Positions 1 to 8,221 of a stretch of 29,493 nucleotides of DNA are shown here, piece after piece. Source of the stretch: DAONFI01 sp035403485. GTDB taxonomy: Bacteria; Planctomycetota; Phycisphaerae; SM23-33. The position numbers and the translations under genes were made by a program. Position 1 is the first letter of the stretch. Each line of letters opens with the position of its first letter. Below the pieces are notes generated by a model. That model searched no databases. It was not told where the DNA came from and worked only from the letters and a program-made list of their open reading frames with translations. Location of the stretch: assembly GCA_964536835.1 (NCBI GenBank), contig CAZIAZ010000036.1, forward strand, positions 1-29,493, written 5' to 3'.

Positions 1-1
1 C

Positions 2-826
2 AAACTCGCACATCATCAGACCGCCAGTTATACAAAGACGATCGCGGACCTCATCGAATCGCAGAAACCGCAGATTTGCCTCTTCGGTGCGACGAGCATA
101 GGCCGCGACCTCGCCCCGACCATCGCCAGCAAAGTCCGCTGCGGCCTTACCGCAGACTGCACCGACCTGCAAATCGGCGACCACGAAGACACGAAAAACA
201 ACGTTACGTACTCGAACCTGTTATACCAGATTCGTCCCGCGTTCGGCGGCAACATCATCGCCACCATCGTGAATCCCAAGCGATGGCCGCAAATGGCGAC
301 CGTCCGCGAAGGCGTCATGCCCATGAGCGACCCGGACGCGGCCCGCAAGGGAGAAATCGTCGATATCAAAGCAGCCCTGGGCGACCTGATTCTGCCGTTG
401 ACAATCAATGAATGTCACCGCCAGGCCAAGAAGGTCAACCTCAAAGCCGCCCGCATCATCGTCGCCGGCGGCGCAGGCGTCGGCAGCAAGGAAAATTTCA
501 AGCTCATATGGGATTTGGCTCACTGTCTCGGCGGAGCAGCCGCCGGCAGCCGAGCAGCCGTTGACCTTGGCTTCATAGACCACGACCACCAGGTCGGCCA
601 GACCGGTACGACCGTGCGTCCGGCGCTTTACATTGCAGTCGGCATCAGCGGTGCGATTCAGCACCTCGCGGGCATGCAGGAGTCGGCAAAGATATTGGCC
701 ATCAACTCCGACCCGTCAGCCGACATTTTCAGCGTGGCACATTACGGCATAGTAGGCGACCTTAACGAAGTCGTACCACTACTGATTAAATCAATCCGTA
801 ACGGCATGAGCGTTAAAACGAAATAA
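2..826 (+). CDS. etfA: Electron transfer flavoprotein, alpha subunit (5' end outside window)
   Basis: The reading frame is open from base 2, so the N-terminus lies before the window; 274 residues remain of a family usually about 310-330 long. The C-terminal FAD-binding domain is clear: a VREGVMP segment, the GAGVGSKENF stretch, GQTGTTVRP, and the EtfA signature around YIAVGISGAIQHLAGM, followed by INSDPSADIF. EtfA with EtfB carries electrons from acyl-CoA dehydrogenases to a membrane oxidoreductase in the cytoplasm. An acyl-CoA dehydrogenase follows 179 bp downstream on the same strand, which supports joint operation; etfB is expected just upstream. An in-frame ATG at 269 exists, but homology extends well upstream of it, so it is not the true start. 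Family assignment is secure. Confidence 0.95.
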   Translation, partial: KLAHHQTASYTKTIADLIESQKPQICLFGATSIGRDLAPTIASKVRCGLTADCTDLQIGDHEDTKNNVTYSNLLYQIRPAFGGNIIATIVNPKRWPQMATVREGVMPMSDPDAARKGEIVDIKAALGDLILPLTINECHRQAKKVNLKAARIIVAGGAGVGSKENFKLIWDLAHCLGGAAAGSRAAVDLGFIDHDHQVGQTGTTVRPALYIAVGISGAIQHLAGMQESAKILAINSDPSADIFSVAHYGIVGDLNEVVPLLIKSIRNGMSVKTK

Positions 827-830
827 CGAA

Positions 831-985
831 AATTGCAAATTGTAAATTACAGATTGCTAATTGAAAAATACACAGAGTGAATCCAAAGAAATATTGGCAA
901 TAACAACCGCAACGCGGAAATCTGCAAAAAAAAGCAGAAGCACATGCAAGCGTTGACAATTTGAAATTGGCAATTTGAAATTAAA
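831..985. repeat. AT-rich AAATTG-type intergenic repeat pair
   Basis: The etfA-dehydrogenase gap holds two AT-rich arms built from short units such as GCAAATTG and TAATTG (831-868) and CAATTTGAAATT and GGCAATTTG (955-985). The right arm read in reverse resembles the left, making an imperfect inverted pair around a less repetitive centre. A small TCTGC/GCAGA hairpin with an A8 loop lies at 921-938. No gene is visible here. The function is unknown. Confidence 0.5.
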
Positions 986-1005
986 AATAATGGAGAAAAT
1001 ACGAT

Positions 1006-2778
1006 ATGGCCAACTTTTACAATGACAACGACGACATCAAGTTCCTGTTCAAGCATTTCGATGTCGCCAGGCTGGCGGAACTGATGGAAGAAGGCTTCCG
1101 CTTCAACGCCGAATTCCCTCACGCACCTGAAAACGCAGCCGACGCCATAGACAACTATCAGCGTATGCTTGCCAACATCGGCGAAATCTGCGGCGACCAC
1201 ATCGCCCCGACGGCTGAAGAGACCGACAACGTCGGCAACGTCCTCAATGAGGACGGCAGCGTAACTTACGCACCCGGCATCGAAAAAGCCCTCAAGCTTT
1301 TCGCGCAGGCAGACGCAATGGGCTTTACGCTGCCCTACCGTTTCGGCGGCATCAACTGCCCGCAGTTCGTCTTCACCATGTCCAACGACATCGTCAGCCG
1401 TTCCGACGCGGCGTTGATGAACATCTACGGCCTCCAGGGCAACGCCGATACGTTAAATGCCTTCGCCAGCGAAGAAATCAAGGCCCACTACCTGCCAAAG
1501 ATGGCCGCCGGCGAATGGACCGGCGCAATGGTACTCACCGAGCCGGACGCCGGCAGTGACCTTCAAGCCGTCAAGGTTCGCGGCTATCAGGATGAATCCG
1601 GCCAGTGGTATATCCACGGCGTAAAGCGTTTCATCACGAACGGCTGCGGTAAGGTGTTGCTGGTGCTCTGTCGCACTGAGCCGGAAATATCAGACGGCCG
1701 CGGCCTTAGCCTTCTCGTCTGCGAAAACGGCCCACAGGTCAAAATTCGCCGGCTGGAACACAAGCTCGGCATCAACGGCAGTCCGACATGCGAAATCTTT
1801 TTCGACAATGTGCCGGCACAGCTCGTCGGCGAACGTCAGCGCGGCTTGATTGAGTACGTCATGAGCCTCATGAACGGTGCTCGCATCGGCATCGCGTCGC
1901 AGTCCGTCGGCATCGGCGAGGCAGCCTATCGCGTAGCCCGCGACTACGGCAACAGCCGCCGGCAATACGATGTGACCATAGACAACTTCCCCGCCGTCCG
2001 CGAACTGCTCGTCAACAGCCAGGTCGACCTGCAAGCCGCCCGCAGCCTGACCTACTACGCCACGTTCAATGTCGACCTCGAAGTCGATGCCGCCAAGAAG
2101 GACGCTTTCGGCAATCTTGACGCGGATGCCAAGAAGGCCAATAAAAAATTCCTGCGTCATATCGGCCGTTATTGCAAGGTACTTACGCCGATGGCCAAAT
2201 ATTATTCGTCGGAAATGTCCATGCGGGTGGCCAACAACGCCATCGCCGTACTCGGCGGCAGCGGTTACATGAAGGATTATGCGTCCGAGCGTCATCTCCG
2301 CGATAGCCGCATAACGACCATATACGAAGGCACAAGTCAGTTGCAGGTCATCGCCGCAGTAGCCGGCGTACTCAGCGGCACATGCAAGAGCGTTGTTGAG
2401 GAACTCACGTCAAAACCGTCCCGCGCGGAAAAATGGTCCGACCAGGTCAAGCCGTATGTCGACGAAATCGTCGCAGCACTCGACGGCCTCGATGAAGCCA
2501 TCAATTTCATCAAGGAACAATCCACTCAGTACCGCGACCTGATGGCTCGCAAGCTGGTGGACATGGGCATATTCCTCGTCTGCGGCACGCTCTTTGCCGA
2601 CCAGGCCAACAGTTCGGTGGACGAAAAGATGGCGGCCCGCAAGTTCTCGGTGCTCAAGCACTGGATGGCGTGGCGTATGCCCGAATTCCGCGCCAACAAG
2701 GAAACCATCCTCGCCGGCAAGCAGTACGTCAACACCGAGTTCGAAGCCCTCGCCGGCCCAGTACCAGTACTGGCGTAA
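1006..2778 (+). CDS. Acyl-CoA dehydrogenase, ~600-residue class with C-terminal extension
   Basis: This is a flavoprotein that oxidises an acyl-CoA to the 2-enoyl-CoA and passes electrons to ETF. Visible in order are an N-terminal helical domain (about 1-170), the first ACAD signature in the beta domain (VLTEPDAGSD, about 177-185), and the second in the C-terminal helical domain (IAVLGGSGYMKDY, 413-425). The catalytic-base segment IYEGTSQLQ follows, with Glu441. An extra region of about 140 residues after 450 is typical of the larger (~590-600) dehydrogenases. The ATG at 1006 follows GGAG at 992-995. The gene lies downstream of etfA and ends before a strong terminator, so the two are probably co-transcribed. 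Chain-length preference cannot be read from the sequence. Confidence 0.93.
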   Translation: MANFYNDNDDIKFLFKHFDVARLAELMEEGFRFNAEFPHAPENAADAIDNYQRMLANIGEICGDHIAPTAEETDNVGNVLNEDGSVTYAPGIEKALKLFAQADAMGFTLPYRFGGINCPQFVFTMSNDIVSRSDAALMNIYGLQGNADTLNAFASEEIKAHYLPKMAAGEWTGAMVLTEPDAGSDLQAVKVRGYQDESGQWYIHGVKRFITNGCGKVLLVLCRTEPEISDGRGLSLLVCENGPQVKIRRLEHKLGINGSPTCEIFFDNVPAQLVGERQRGLIEYVMSLMNGARIGIASQSVGIGEAAYRVARDYGNSRRQYDVTIDNFPAVRELLVNSQVDLQAARSLTYYATFNVDLEVDAAKKDAFGNLDADAKKANKKFLRHIGRYCKVLTPMAKYYSSEMSMRVANNAIAVLGGSGYMKDYASERHLRDSRITTIYEGTSQLQVIAAVAGVLSGTCKSVVEELTSKPSRAEKWSDQVKPYVDEIVAALDGLDEAINFIKEQSTQYRDLMARKLVDMGIFLVCGTLFADQANSSVDEKMAARKFSVLKHWMAWRMPEFRANKETILAGKQYVNTEFEALAGPVPVLA

Positions 2779-2810
2779 TATTTTAAAAAAATAATTCGGT
2801 TTACTCCCCA

Positions 2811-2848
2811 AAGCCCGTTGGCCTCAAAACCAACGGGCTTTTTGTTTG
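2811..2848 (+). terminator. Intrinsic terminator of the etfA-acyl-CoA dehydrogenase unit
   Basis: A perfect 11-bp stem AAGCCCGTTGG / CCAACGGGCTT (2811-2821 and 2830-2840) with an 8-nt loop is followed by TTTGTTTG. It lies 33 bp after the dehydrogenase stop codon and is a textbook rho-independent terminator. Confidence 0.93.
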
Positions 2849-2889
2849 CAATTCATCTGCCATTAACATATTGACAATAAAGTCTTATG

Positions 2890-2918
2890 TTGACCGCATA
2901 TATTTCGCCAGTTATAAT
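2890..2918 (+). promoter_or_regulatory. Near-consensus sigma70-type promoter for the exopolysaccharide operon
   Basis: TTGACC (2890-2895), a 17-nt spacer and a perfect TATAAT (2913-2918) predict a start near 2925. The first gene begins at 3163, so the transcript would carry a leader of about 240 nt that contains the whole repeat element at 2930-3090 and a further hairpin at 3093-3118. The promoter lies after the terminator at 2811-2848, consistent with a new transcription unit. Confidence 0.65.
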
Positions 2919-2929
2919 GATATGGCATT

Positions 2930-3090
2930 TAGAGCATATTAAACTTGACTTTGCGCTTGTTGCTGTTTGCGGCGTCAGCTGGCTGCGTCAGGCTGCATCG
3001 GAAACCATATAAGGTTGCCTGCTTCGCCTTCCTTGCCAGCCTCGTCCTCAACGACGCAACAAGGCGCAATTTCAAATTTAACATGCTCTA
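2930..3090 (+). repeat. Interspersed palindromic repeat, family A, copy A1
   Basis: This 161-bp element has terminal inverted repeats: it starts TAGAGCATATTAAACTTGA and ends AATTTAACATGCTCTA. Inside, TTGCGCTTGTTGC can pair with GCAACAAGGCGCAA, GCTGGC with GCCAGC and CAGGC with GCCTG, so the whole element can fold into one long imperfect hairpin. It is almost identical to the copy at 24851-25011. It contains no ORF of its own. It resembles a MITE or a large REP-like element; the parental transposase is unknown. Confidence 0.88.
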
Positions 3091-3092
3091 GA

Positions 3093-3118
3093 CTGAGGTT
3101 TCTGGGAGGAGTCCTCAG
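3093..3118 (+). other. Leader hairpin ahead of the flippase gene
   Basis: CTGAGG (3093-3098) pairs with CCTCAG (3113-3118) around a 14-nt loop and is followed by ATTGTTTT. It lies in the predicted leader, 45 bp before the flippase start. It could be a weak attenuator, but the stem is only 6 bp and the T-run is interrupted. Confidence 0.3.
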
Positions 3119-3162
3119 ATTGTTTTCACTTACAGATTCTCATTAAGGTAATTCAACACGAT

Positions 3163-4641
3163 ATGCGCATATTAAGTAGTATCAGAACCGACAAGCTTTT
3201 CGAATCCGGGCATTTGAAGCAGGATCTGGGCCGGAAATCCGTCCGCGGCGGGATTACCACAATGTCGGCTGAATGTGCGGGATTTATCATTAACCTCATT
3301 CGTACGATGATATTAGCCCGCCTGCTGATACCAGATGATTTCGGCATAATATGCATGGCCATGGTCGTGGTAGGTTTTGCCGGCATGTTCAAGGACGCCG
3401 GCTTGTCGATGGCTACGGTTCAAAAAGATGAAATAAACGAACGTCAGATAAGTACGCTTTTCTGGTGCAATGTCACATTAAGTATTTTTCTCGGCCTATG
3501 CGTTCTCGTATCGTCACCGTTAGTGTCCATATTTTACAAAAAAACAGAATTGACGGCTGTAACCGCAGCCCTTTCGATATCATTCATCTTAAGCGGCCTG
3601 ATTATTCAACATCAGGCTCTGATGCGCAGGCATATGATGTTCACTCAGCTTGCCTACATCAATATAGTCACACAGATATTCAGCCTGATAGTAGCCGCAA
3701 TTCTTGCCAGCATAGGCTGGCGATACTGGGCACTTGTCATAAGCATAATGGCTCAAGCCTTATTGAATATAGTGATGATTTTTTTGTATTGCCCATGGTT
3801 TCCACAAAAACCACTCAAAGGAACGGGAGTTCGTCAGATGCTCAAATTCGGCGGCCATCTGACCGGCTTCAATTTCCTTAATTATTTTATAACAGTATTC
3901 GATCAGGCAATAGTCGGCAAGTACGCCGGCGCTACAGAGCTGGGTTATTATACAAAAGCATACGGCCTGCTCATGACTCCTCTGAACAATATCAAGGGAC
4001 CAATAACAGCAGTACTTATTCCCGCAATGAGTCGCATTTCATACAAACAACCCAGATATGCAAATTATTATGAGCAAATCAACAGCCTGCTTTCCATCCT
4101 GACTACACCAATGGTCATTTTTCTTATGTGGAATGCAAAAAAATTCATAACATTCTTCCTGGGCGCAGACTGGCTTGCAGCAGCTCCAATTTTTCAAGGC
4201 TTCTGTGTAGGAGGAATAATTCAGCCGCTCGCCGGCTTGACAGGATGCGTTGCCATTTCTGCCGGCAAGCCCGATATGCTGCTCAGGTGGCGTATAATAT
4301 CTTTCTGGATATATCCAGTCTGTTTTCTTTTAGGTTTCTGGCACAATGGAATCGTCGGAGCATCATACGGCAGATCTATCGGACTATGGTTTACATTCTT
4401 TCCTTGCCTTATCTACATTATCAAAGGCACGTCCATAATGTTCTCGAATCTTTGCATAATTATTGCCAGAAGTTTTATAATAGCCGCAATTGCAAATCTG
4501 ACCGTTTATTTCACATTTTTGGGAAATAATATTATAATCGGAGCTATAGCCATATTGATAGCAACATTTACATTGAATGAATTACTGCCAGGCAAAAAGA
4601 TAGGAAGAGAAATTGTCGGAAAAATCTTCACCAAAAAATAA
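3163..4641 (+). CDS. Polysaccharide flippase, Wzx/MATE-like (MOP superfamily)
   Basis: This 492-residue polytopic membrane protein has the N-terminal pattern LGRKSVRGGITTMSAEC and many hydrophobic segments, the usual layout of lipopolysaccharide/exopolysaccharide flippases with 12-14 helices. It is predicted to move lipid-linked oligosaccharide units across the inner membrane. The segment MTPLNNIKGPITAVLIPAMSR in the middle is typical of WzxC-like members. The ATG at 3163 has only a distant AAGG at 3145-3148 and no ideal SD, so the start is less certain than the family. It is the first gene of a + strand operon with pyruvyl transferase, glycosyltransferases and acyltransferases, and its 3' end overlaps the next gene by 29 bp. 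The block is AT-richer than the flanking metabolic genes. Confidence 0.88.
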   Translation: MRILSSIRTDKLFESGHLKQDLGRKSVRGGITTMSAECAGFIINLIRTMILARLLIPDDFGIICMAMVVVGFAGMFKDAGLSMATVQKDEINERQISTLFWCNVTLSIFLGLCVLVSSPLVSIFYKKTELTAVTAALSISFILSGLIIQHQALMRRHMMFTQLAYINIVTQIFSLIVAAILASIGWRYWALVISIMAQALLNIVMIFLYCPWFPQKPLKGTGVRQMLKFGGHLTGFNFLNYFITVFDQAIVGKYAGATELGYYTKAYGLLMTPLNNIKGPITAVLIPAMSRISYKQPRYANYYEQINSLLSILTTPMVIFLMWNAKKFITFFLGADWLAAAPIFQGFCVGGIIQPLAGLTGCVAISAGKPDMLLRWRIISFWIYPVCFLLGFWHNGIVGASYGRSIGLWFTFFPCLIYIIKGTSIMFSNLCIIIARSFIIAAIANLTVYFTFLGNNIIIGAIAILIATFTLNELLPGKKIGREIVGKIFTKK

Positions 4642-5959
4642 TGTTGTCTCAGAGATTGTTAAAAAGAATTTATGCTGCGGCTGTGGCAGTTGCGCAGGCA
4701 TATGTCCTGCAAACGCGCTGACAATGAAATTAAACAAACTTGGTGAGTATCAGCCAATCGAATCCGACATCCATAAATGTACAAACTGTGGATTATGCCT
4801 TTCCATATGTCCATTTAACTCAAAAAAAATCAACCCTCACGAACTGTGGGAAAATTGCTGTTATAATACGCCAATCATAGGCCCACATTGCGGCACCTAT
4901 GTGGGTTACTCACTGAAAGAGCGGCAAAGATTAACTGGAGCTTCCGGCGGAGTGGCAACATGGTTCGTCCAAAAGCTACTTGAACTAGGATGGGTTGATT
5001 CGGTAATATGTGTCGGAAAGTATACTTCTTCCCCATTCAGACTATTCCATGTCTGCAAAACGCCGCAGGACCTGCAGAATTCATCTACATCAAGCTATTA
5101 TCCCGTGGAGTTGAGCTCAATATTACGATATATAAAAAACAATCCCGGCAACTATGCCATTACAGCTCTGCCATGTCTCGCCAAAGCACTAAGGCATGCT
5201 GCAAACAAACTCCCTTGGCTGAAAGAACGTATGAAATATATCATCGGCCTTGTATGCGGTGGCCAGCGTGGAACTTTTTTCGCACAATATCTCGCCCAAA
5301 AACACGGCATTGCGCCGGAACATCTCAAAGGGCTGCAATTCAGGGTTAAAAATGAAACAAAAACAGCTAACAATTTTGGTCTTTCGTTTTTAATGACTAA
5401 TAATGAAAGCAAAACTATTTATAGGCACGATGGAATGGATTCCGTCTGGTATAGAAAATGGTTCATGTTGAATTCATGCCAGTTTTGCGAAGATGTTTTC
5501 GCCGATTACGCTGATATATCTTTCATGGATGCATGGCTGGACGGATATCGTGACGATTATCGGGGACACAGCTTATGGATAATCAGGAACCAGCAATTGG
5601 CAACTTTATTGGACAAGCCATCAGATTTAAAAGTTTCTGATATTAGCCCCGAACTGGTCTGTAAAAGTCAAGACGGCTTGATAAATTATAAAATCAACCT
5701 TATAAAAACCAGATGTTATCTGGCACATTCCTTGGGCCAGAATGTTCCAATATATATGTCAAAAGAAAAAACGAATCTCGGCTTTCGCAAAAATATGCGA
5801 GTCAAGAATGAAATGAAACGATTGCTTGCATCGAGCCGCATATTCGCAGGCACAAATTCAGTTCCAGAATTCGAAGCAAAAATGAAAAAATACGATATAA
5901 TCGAATCGATAATTAATCTACCCGTCAAAGTTTACATGAAAATTAGGAAATTTGCATGA
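4613..5959 (+). CDS. Coenzyme F420 hydrogenase/dehydrogenase beta-like 4Fe-4S protein of a polysaccharide locus
   Basis: The 448-residue protein carries two 4Fe-4S motifs near the N-terminus: Cys21, 24, 27 and 31 (CGCGSCAGICP) and Cys56, 59, 62 and 66 (CTNCGLCLSICP). The F420 hydrogenase/dehydrogenase beta-subunit N- and C-terminal domains follow, including ALPCLAKALR and a CQFCEDVFADYADISFMDAW segment. Members next to pyruvyl transferases in capsule loci are common, but their reaction is not established; redox modification of a sugar or the pyruvyl step is inferred. The start is TTG at 4613, supported by AGGAAGAG at 4602-4609. The gene overlaps the flippase by 29 bp and the next gene by 4 bp (ATGA), so translation is probably coupled. 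Confidence 0.9.
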   Translation: MSEKSSPKNNVVSEIVKKNLCCGCGSCAGICPANALTMKLNKLGEYQPIESDIHKCTNCGLCLSICPFNSKKINPHELWENCCYNTPIIGPHCGTYVGYSLKERQRLTGASGGVATWFVQKLLELGWVDSVICVGKYTSSPFRLFHVCKTPQDLQNSSTSSYYPVELSSILRYIKNNPGNYAITALPCLAKALRHAANKLPWLKERMKYIIGLVCGGQRGTFFAQYLAQKHGIAPEHLKGLQFRVKNETKTANNFGLSFLMTNNESKTIYRHDGMDSVWYRKWFMLNSCQFCEDVFADYADISFMDAWLDGYRDDYRGHSLWIIRNQQLATLLDKPSDLKVSDISPELVCKSQDGLINYKINLIKTRCYLAHSLGQNVPIYMSKEKTNLGFRKNMRVKNEMKRLLASSRIFAGTNSVPEFEAKMKKYDIIESIINLPVKVYMKIRKFA

Positions 5960-7191
5960 GGAACAAAATAATTTTTTATGGAAATGGTTCATGTCTGAAT
6001 CGAGGCTGCGAGGCTATTTTACTGGGAACTCATAAAATTATTGAGCAAGCATTCGGACAAGGAAATTGCGAATATCATGACTATCATGTGACCAGAAAAA
6101 TATGGGAAAATCGTGATCGTACGGAAAAACCCTGCATCGACCTGCCCAATCTGACCATGGAACAATTTCCTTGCGGTATTCCTCCAAAAAGATACTCACC
6201 CATATGGTTTCGTCGACATTTCGTCTGCAGAGTTTTAAGACAGAAATATTACCAAGAATTCGCCTATGAAAAAGAAGAAGACTTAATGCGAAACGCCATG
6301 CAGTCACAAGCGGTTCTTTTTCTCGGCGGCGACAACATTACGCTGGACTATGGATATCCGGAACATTACGTCATACTTATAAAAAGAATGATTGATAAAG
6401 GTGTCAGATTTGTTCTCTGGGGTGCATCTACCGGCTCATTCCACAAGAAACCACAATACGAAAAAAGAATGAAAAATCTTTTTGAACGCATGGCATTGAT
6501 AGTTGTCAGAGAATCGTTGAGTAAAAATTATCTCATAAATCTTGGCCTTGTCAACAATGTGCGTCAGACAGCTGATCCAGCTTTTGCCATGTCTCCTATT
6601 GAGTTCGAACTGCCTGAAAATATCAAATCAAAATTAAGCGATGGTGCGATAGGCATAAATTTATCACCGCTTATAGGTGAATATCACGCCAATCCTGAAA
6701 AATGGTTTGAAATTGCATGTAAAATCGTCAAAGGAATCGACATCCATTTCAAAAGGCCAGTCATGTTGATTCCACATGTCATGACACATTCCAATGATTA
6801 TACATTCCTTAGCAAAGTTGTCGAAACCGTCCATTCACAAAATATTTTTCTGATAGAACCATATCACGCACCTTATATGAAATGGCTGATTTCACAGTTA
6901 AGCTTTTTTATAGGCGCCAGAACCCATTCAACAATAGCATCGCTTTCTACATTTGTACCAACGCTTTCATTAGGCTACAGTACCAAATCCGAGGGAATCA
7001 ATCAGGACATTTTCGGCCATAGAAATTGGGTTATTCCTTCGACAGAACTAATGGCACAAAATGTAATCAATAAAGCTATCGAATTGGACAAAAACCAAAA
7101 CTCTATTCGAGAATACCTTAGAAAAGTCATCCCCAGTTACGCACAGACTGCCTTTGACGCTGGAGTTTTTCTAAAAGAAACATTGCAATAG
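5956..7191 (+). CDS. Polysaccharide pyruvyl transferase family protein
   Basis: This 411-residue soluble enzyme is predicted to add a pyruvate ketal from phosphoenolpyruvate to a sugar of the growing polysaccharide. The N-terminal GNGSCLNRGCEAILLGT segment matches the family's usual N-R-G-C/D-x-A opening. The C-terminal GARTHSTIASLS and LSLGYSTKSEGI stretches match the conserved R-x-H-S and Y-x-x-K region of PF04230 proteins. The ATG lies in an ATGA overlap with the preceding iron-sulphur gene, which suggests tight coupling. Acceptor sugar and linkage cannot be inferred. Confidence 0.88.
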   Translation: MRNKIIFYGNGSCLNRGCEAILLGTHKIIEQAFGQGNCEYHDYHVTRKIWENRDRTEKPCIDLPNLTMEQFPCGIPPKRYSPIWFRRHFVCRVLRQKYYQEFAYEKEEDLMRNAMQSQAVLFLGGDNITLDYGYPEHYVILIKRMIDKGVRFVLWGASTGSFHKKPQYEKRMKNLFERMALIVVRESLSKNYLINLGLVNNVRQTADPAFAMSPIEFELPENIKSKLSDGAIGINLSPLIGEYHANPEKWFEIACKIVKGIDIHFKRPVMLIPHVMTHSNDYTFLSKVVETVHSQNIFLIEPYHAPYMKWLISQLSFFIGARTHSTIASLSTFVPTLSLGYSTKSEGINQDIFGHRNWVIPSTELMAQNVINKAIELDKNQNSIREYLRKVIPSYAQTAFDAGVFLKETLQ

Positions 7192-7222
7192 TTCTTAATG
7201 CGTCATTACATGAGGAATTTGA

Positions 7223-8188
7223 ATGAATCATGACAAGAAATCCAAAATAACACTTGCGATTTTGCTGAAAAGCGTCCTGCAATTAATTGGGATTCGTGCA
7301 CCGATAGCGAGAATCTATCGTAAAATAAGATATGAAAAACTTGTGTTGCCCTATAGACTATCTGCAAGATTTTCTCACAAAATGGGCGTAACCTATAAAA
7401 AACGTAATCCGGAATTAATTGTCAGCCTGACCACCATCCCACAACGTATTCCGACGCTGCACCTTTGCATCGAGAGTTTATTATCACAAAGTATCAAGCC
7501 GGATATAATAACATTATGGTTAAATGAAAAAGACAAACACGGCAATAAAAAATTGTCGTCAAACGATCTGCCAAAAAGTCTGACGCGACTTGAAAAACGC
7601 GGACTGGTAATAGAATGGTGTGAAAACATCGGCTCTTACTGTAAATTGATACCAACTATACGGAAATATCCAAACGCACTGATTGTAACGGCTGACGATG
7701 ATCAGCTTTATCCGCAAAATTGGCTGGAACAATTATATAACGCCTATCTGCATGAGCCTCAATACATACACTGTCACATAGCCCATCTCATAAAATATGC
7801 GAATAATAAAAAACCTCTGCCTTATCTTGAATGGGATTTAAATGCTATAGGCCACCAAGGACCGTCACTGGACATTTTCCCGACTGGTGCCGGAGGCGTA
7901 ATTTATGCCCCCCATCATTTAAATGAAGAAGTTCTGAATGAAAAAGTCTTTCTTGAAATATGCCCCAAAGCCGATGATGTCTGGTTCAAAGCAATGTCAT
8001 TATTAAACAATGTATTATGTAAAAAAACCTCCAAAAACACCATGATATTGAAACCACTGCAAATTAAAAATAATAAAACTTTATGGACTGGCAATTGGAG
8101 CGACGGTGGAAATGATCAGCAAATCAATGCGGTAGCATCGAGATATGGCTTATTAGGTTTTTCCAAAATTACCGATAGTTTGAATTAG
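7223..8188 (+). CDS. Glycosyltransferase, GT-A fold family 2-like
   Basis: This 321-residue protein has a short basic N-terminal part and then a GT-A core. LIVSLTTIPQRI (about 65-76) opens the nucleotide-binding region and IVTADDDQLYP (154-164) contains the D-D-D metal/nucleotide-sugar motif. GAGGVIYAP and a CPKADDVWFK segment follow where the acceptor and catalytic acidic residues are expected. This arrangement is seen in bacterial glycosyltransferases that resemble GT2 but form their own group. The SD GAGGA (7212-7216) is 6 nt from the ATG. It is predicted to extend the polysaccharide repeat unit at the cytoplasmic face. Donor and acceptor are unknown. Confidence 0.78.
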   Translation: MNHDKKSKITLAILLKSVLQLIGIRAPIARIYRKIRYEKLVLPYRLSARFSHKMGVTYKKRNPELIVSLTTIPQRIPTLHLCIESLLSQSIKPDIITLWLNEKDKHGNKKLSSNDLPKSLTRLEKRGLVIEWCENIGSYCKLIPTIRKYPNALIVTADDDQLYPQNWLEQLYNAYLHEPQYIHCHIAHLIKYANNKKPLPYLEWDLNAIGHQGPSLDIFPTGAGGVIYAPHHLNEEVLNEKVFLEICPKADDVWFKAMSLLNNVLCKKTSKNTMILKPLQIKNNKTLWTGNWSDGGNDQQINAVASRYGLLGFSKITDSLN

Positions 8189-8221
8189 AATTAATAAGTT
8201 TATATAAAGCAGATAAACATT

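Noticed and set aside
76..411. Frames overlapping etfA on both strands
   Set aside because: The etfA frame is continuous and shows family motifs throughout; the others are shadows, rich in Arg and Pro as expected from GC-rich off-frame reading.
831..985. AAATTG repeats considered as a CRISPR array
   Set aside because: The units are short, irregular and not separated by spacers of constant length; no cas gene is present.
2871..2899. Perfect TTGACA upstream of the polysaccharide promoter
   Set aside because: At 17-nt spacing the -10 position reads CCGCAT; the TTGACC/TATAAT pair just downstream is much better.
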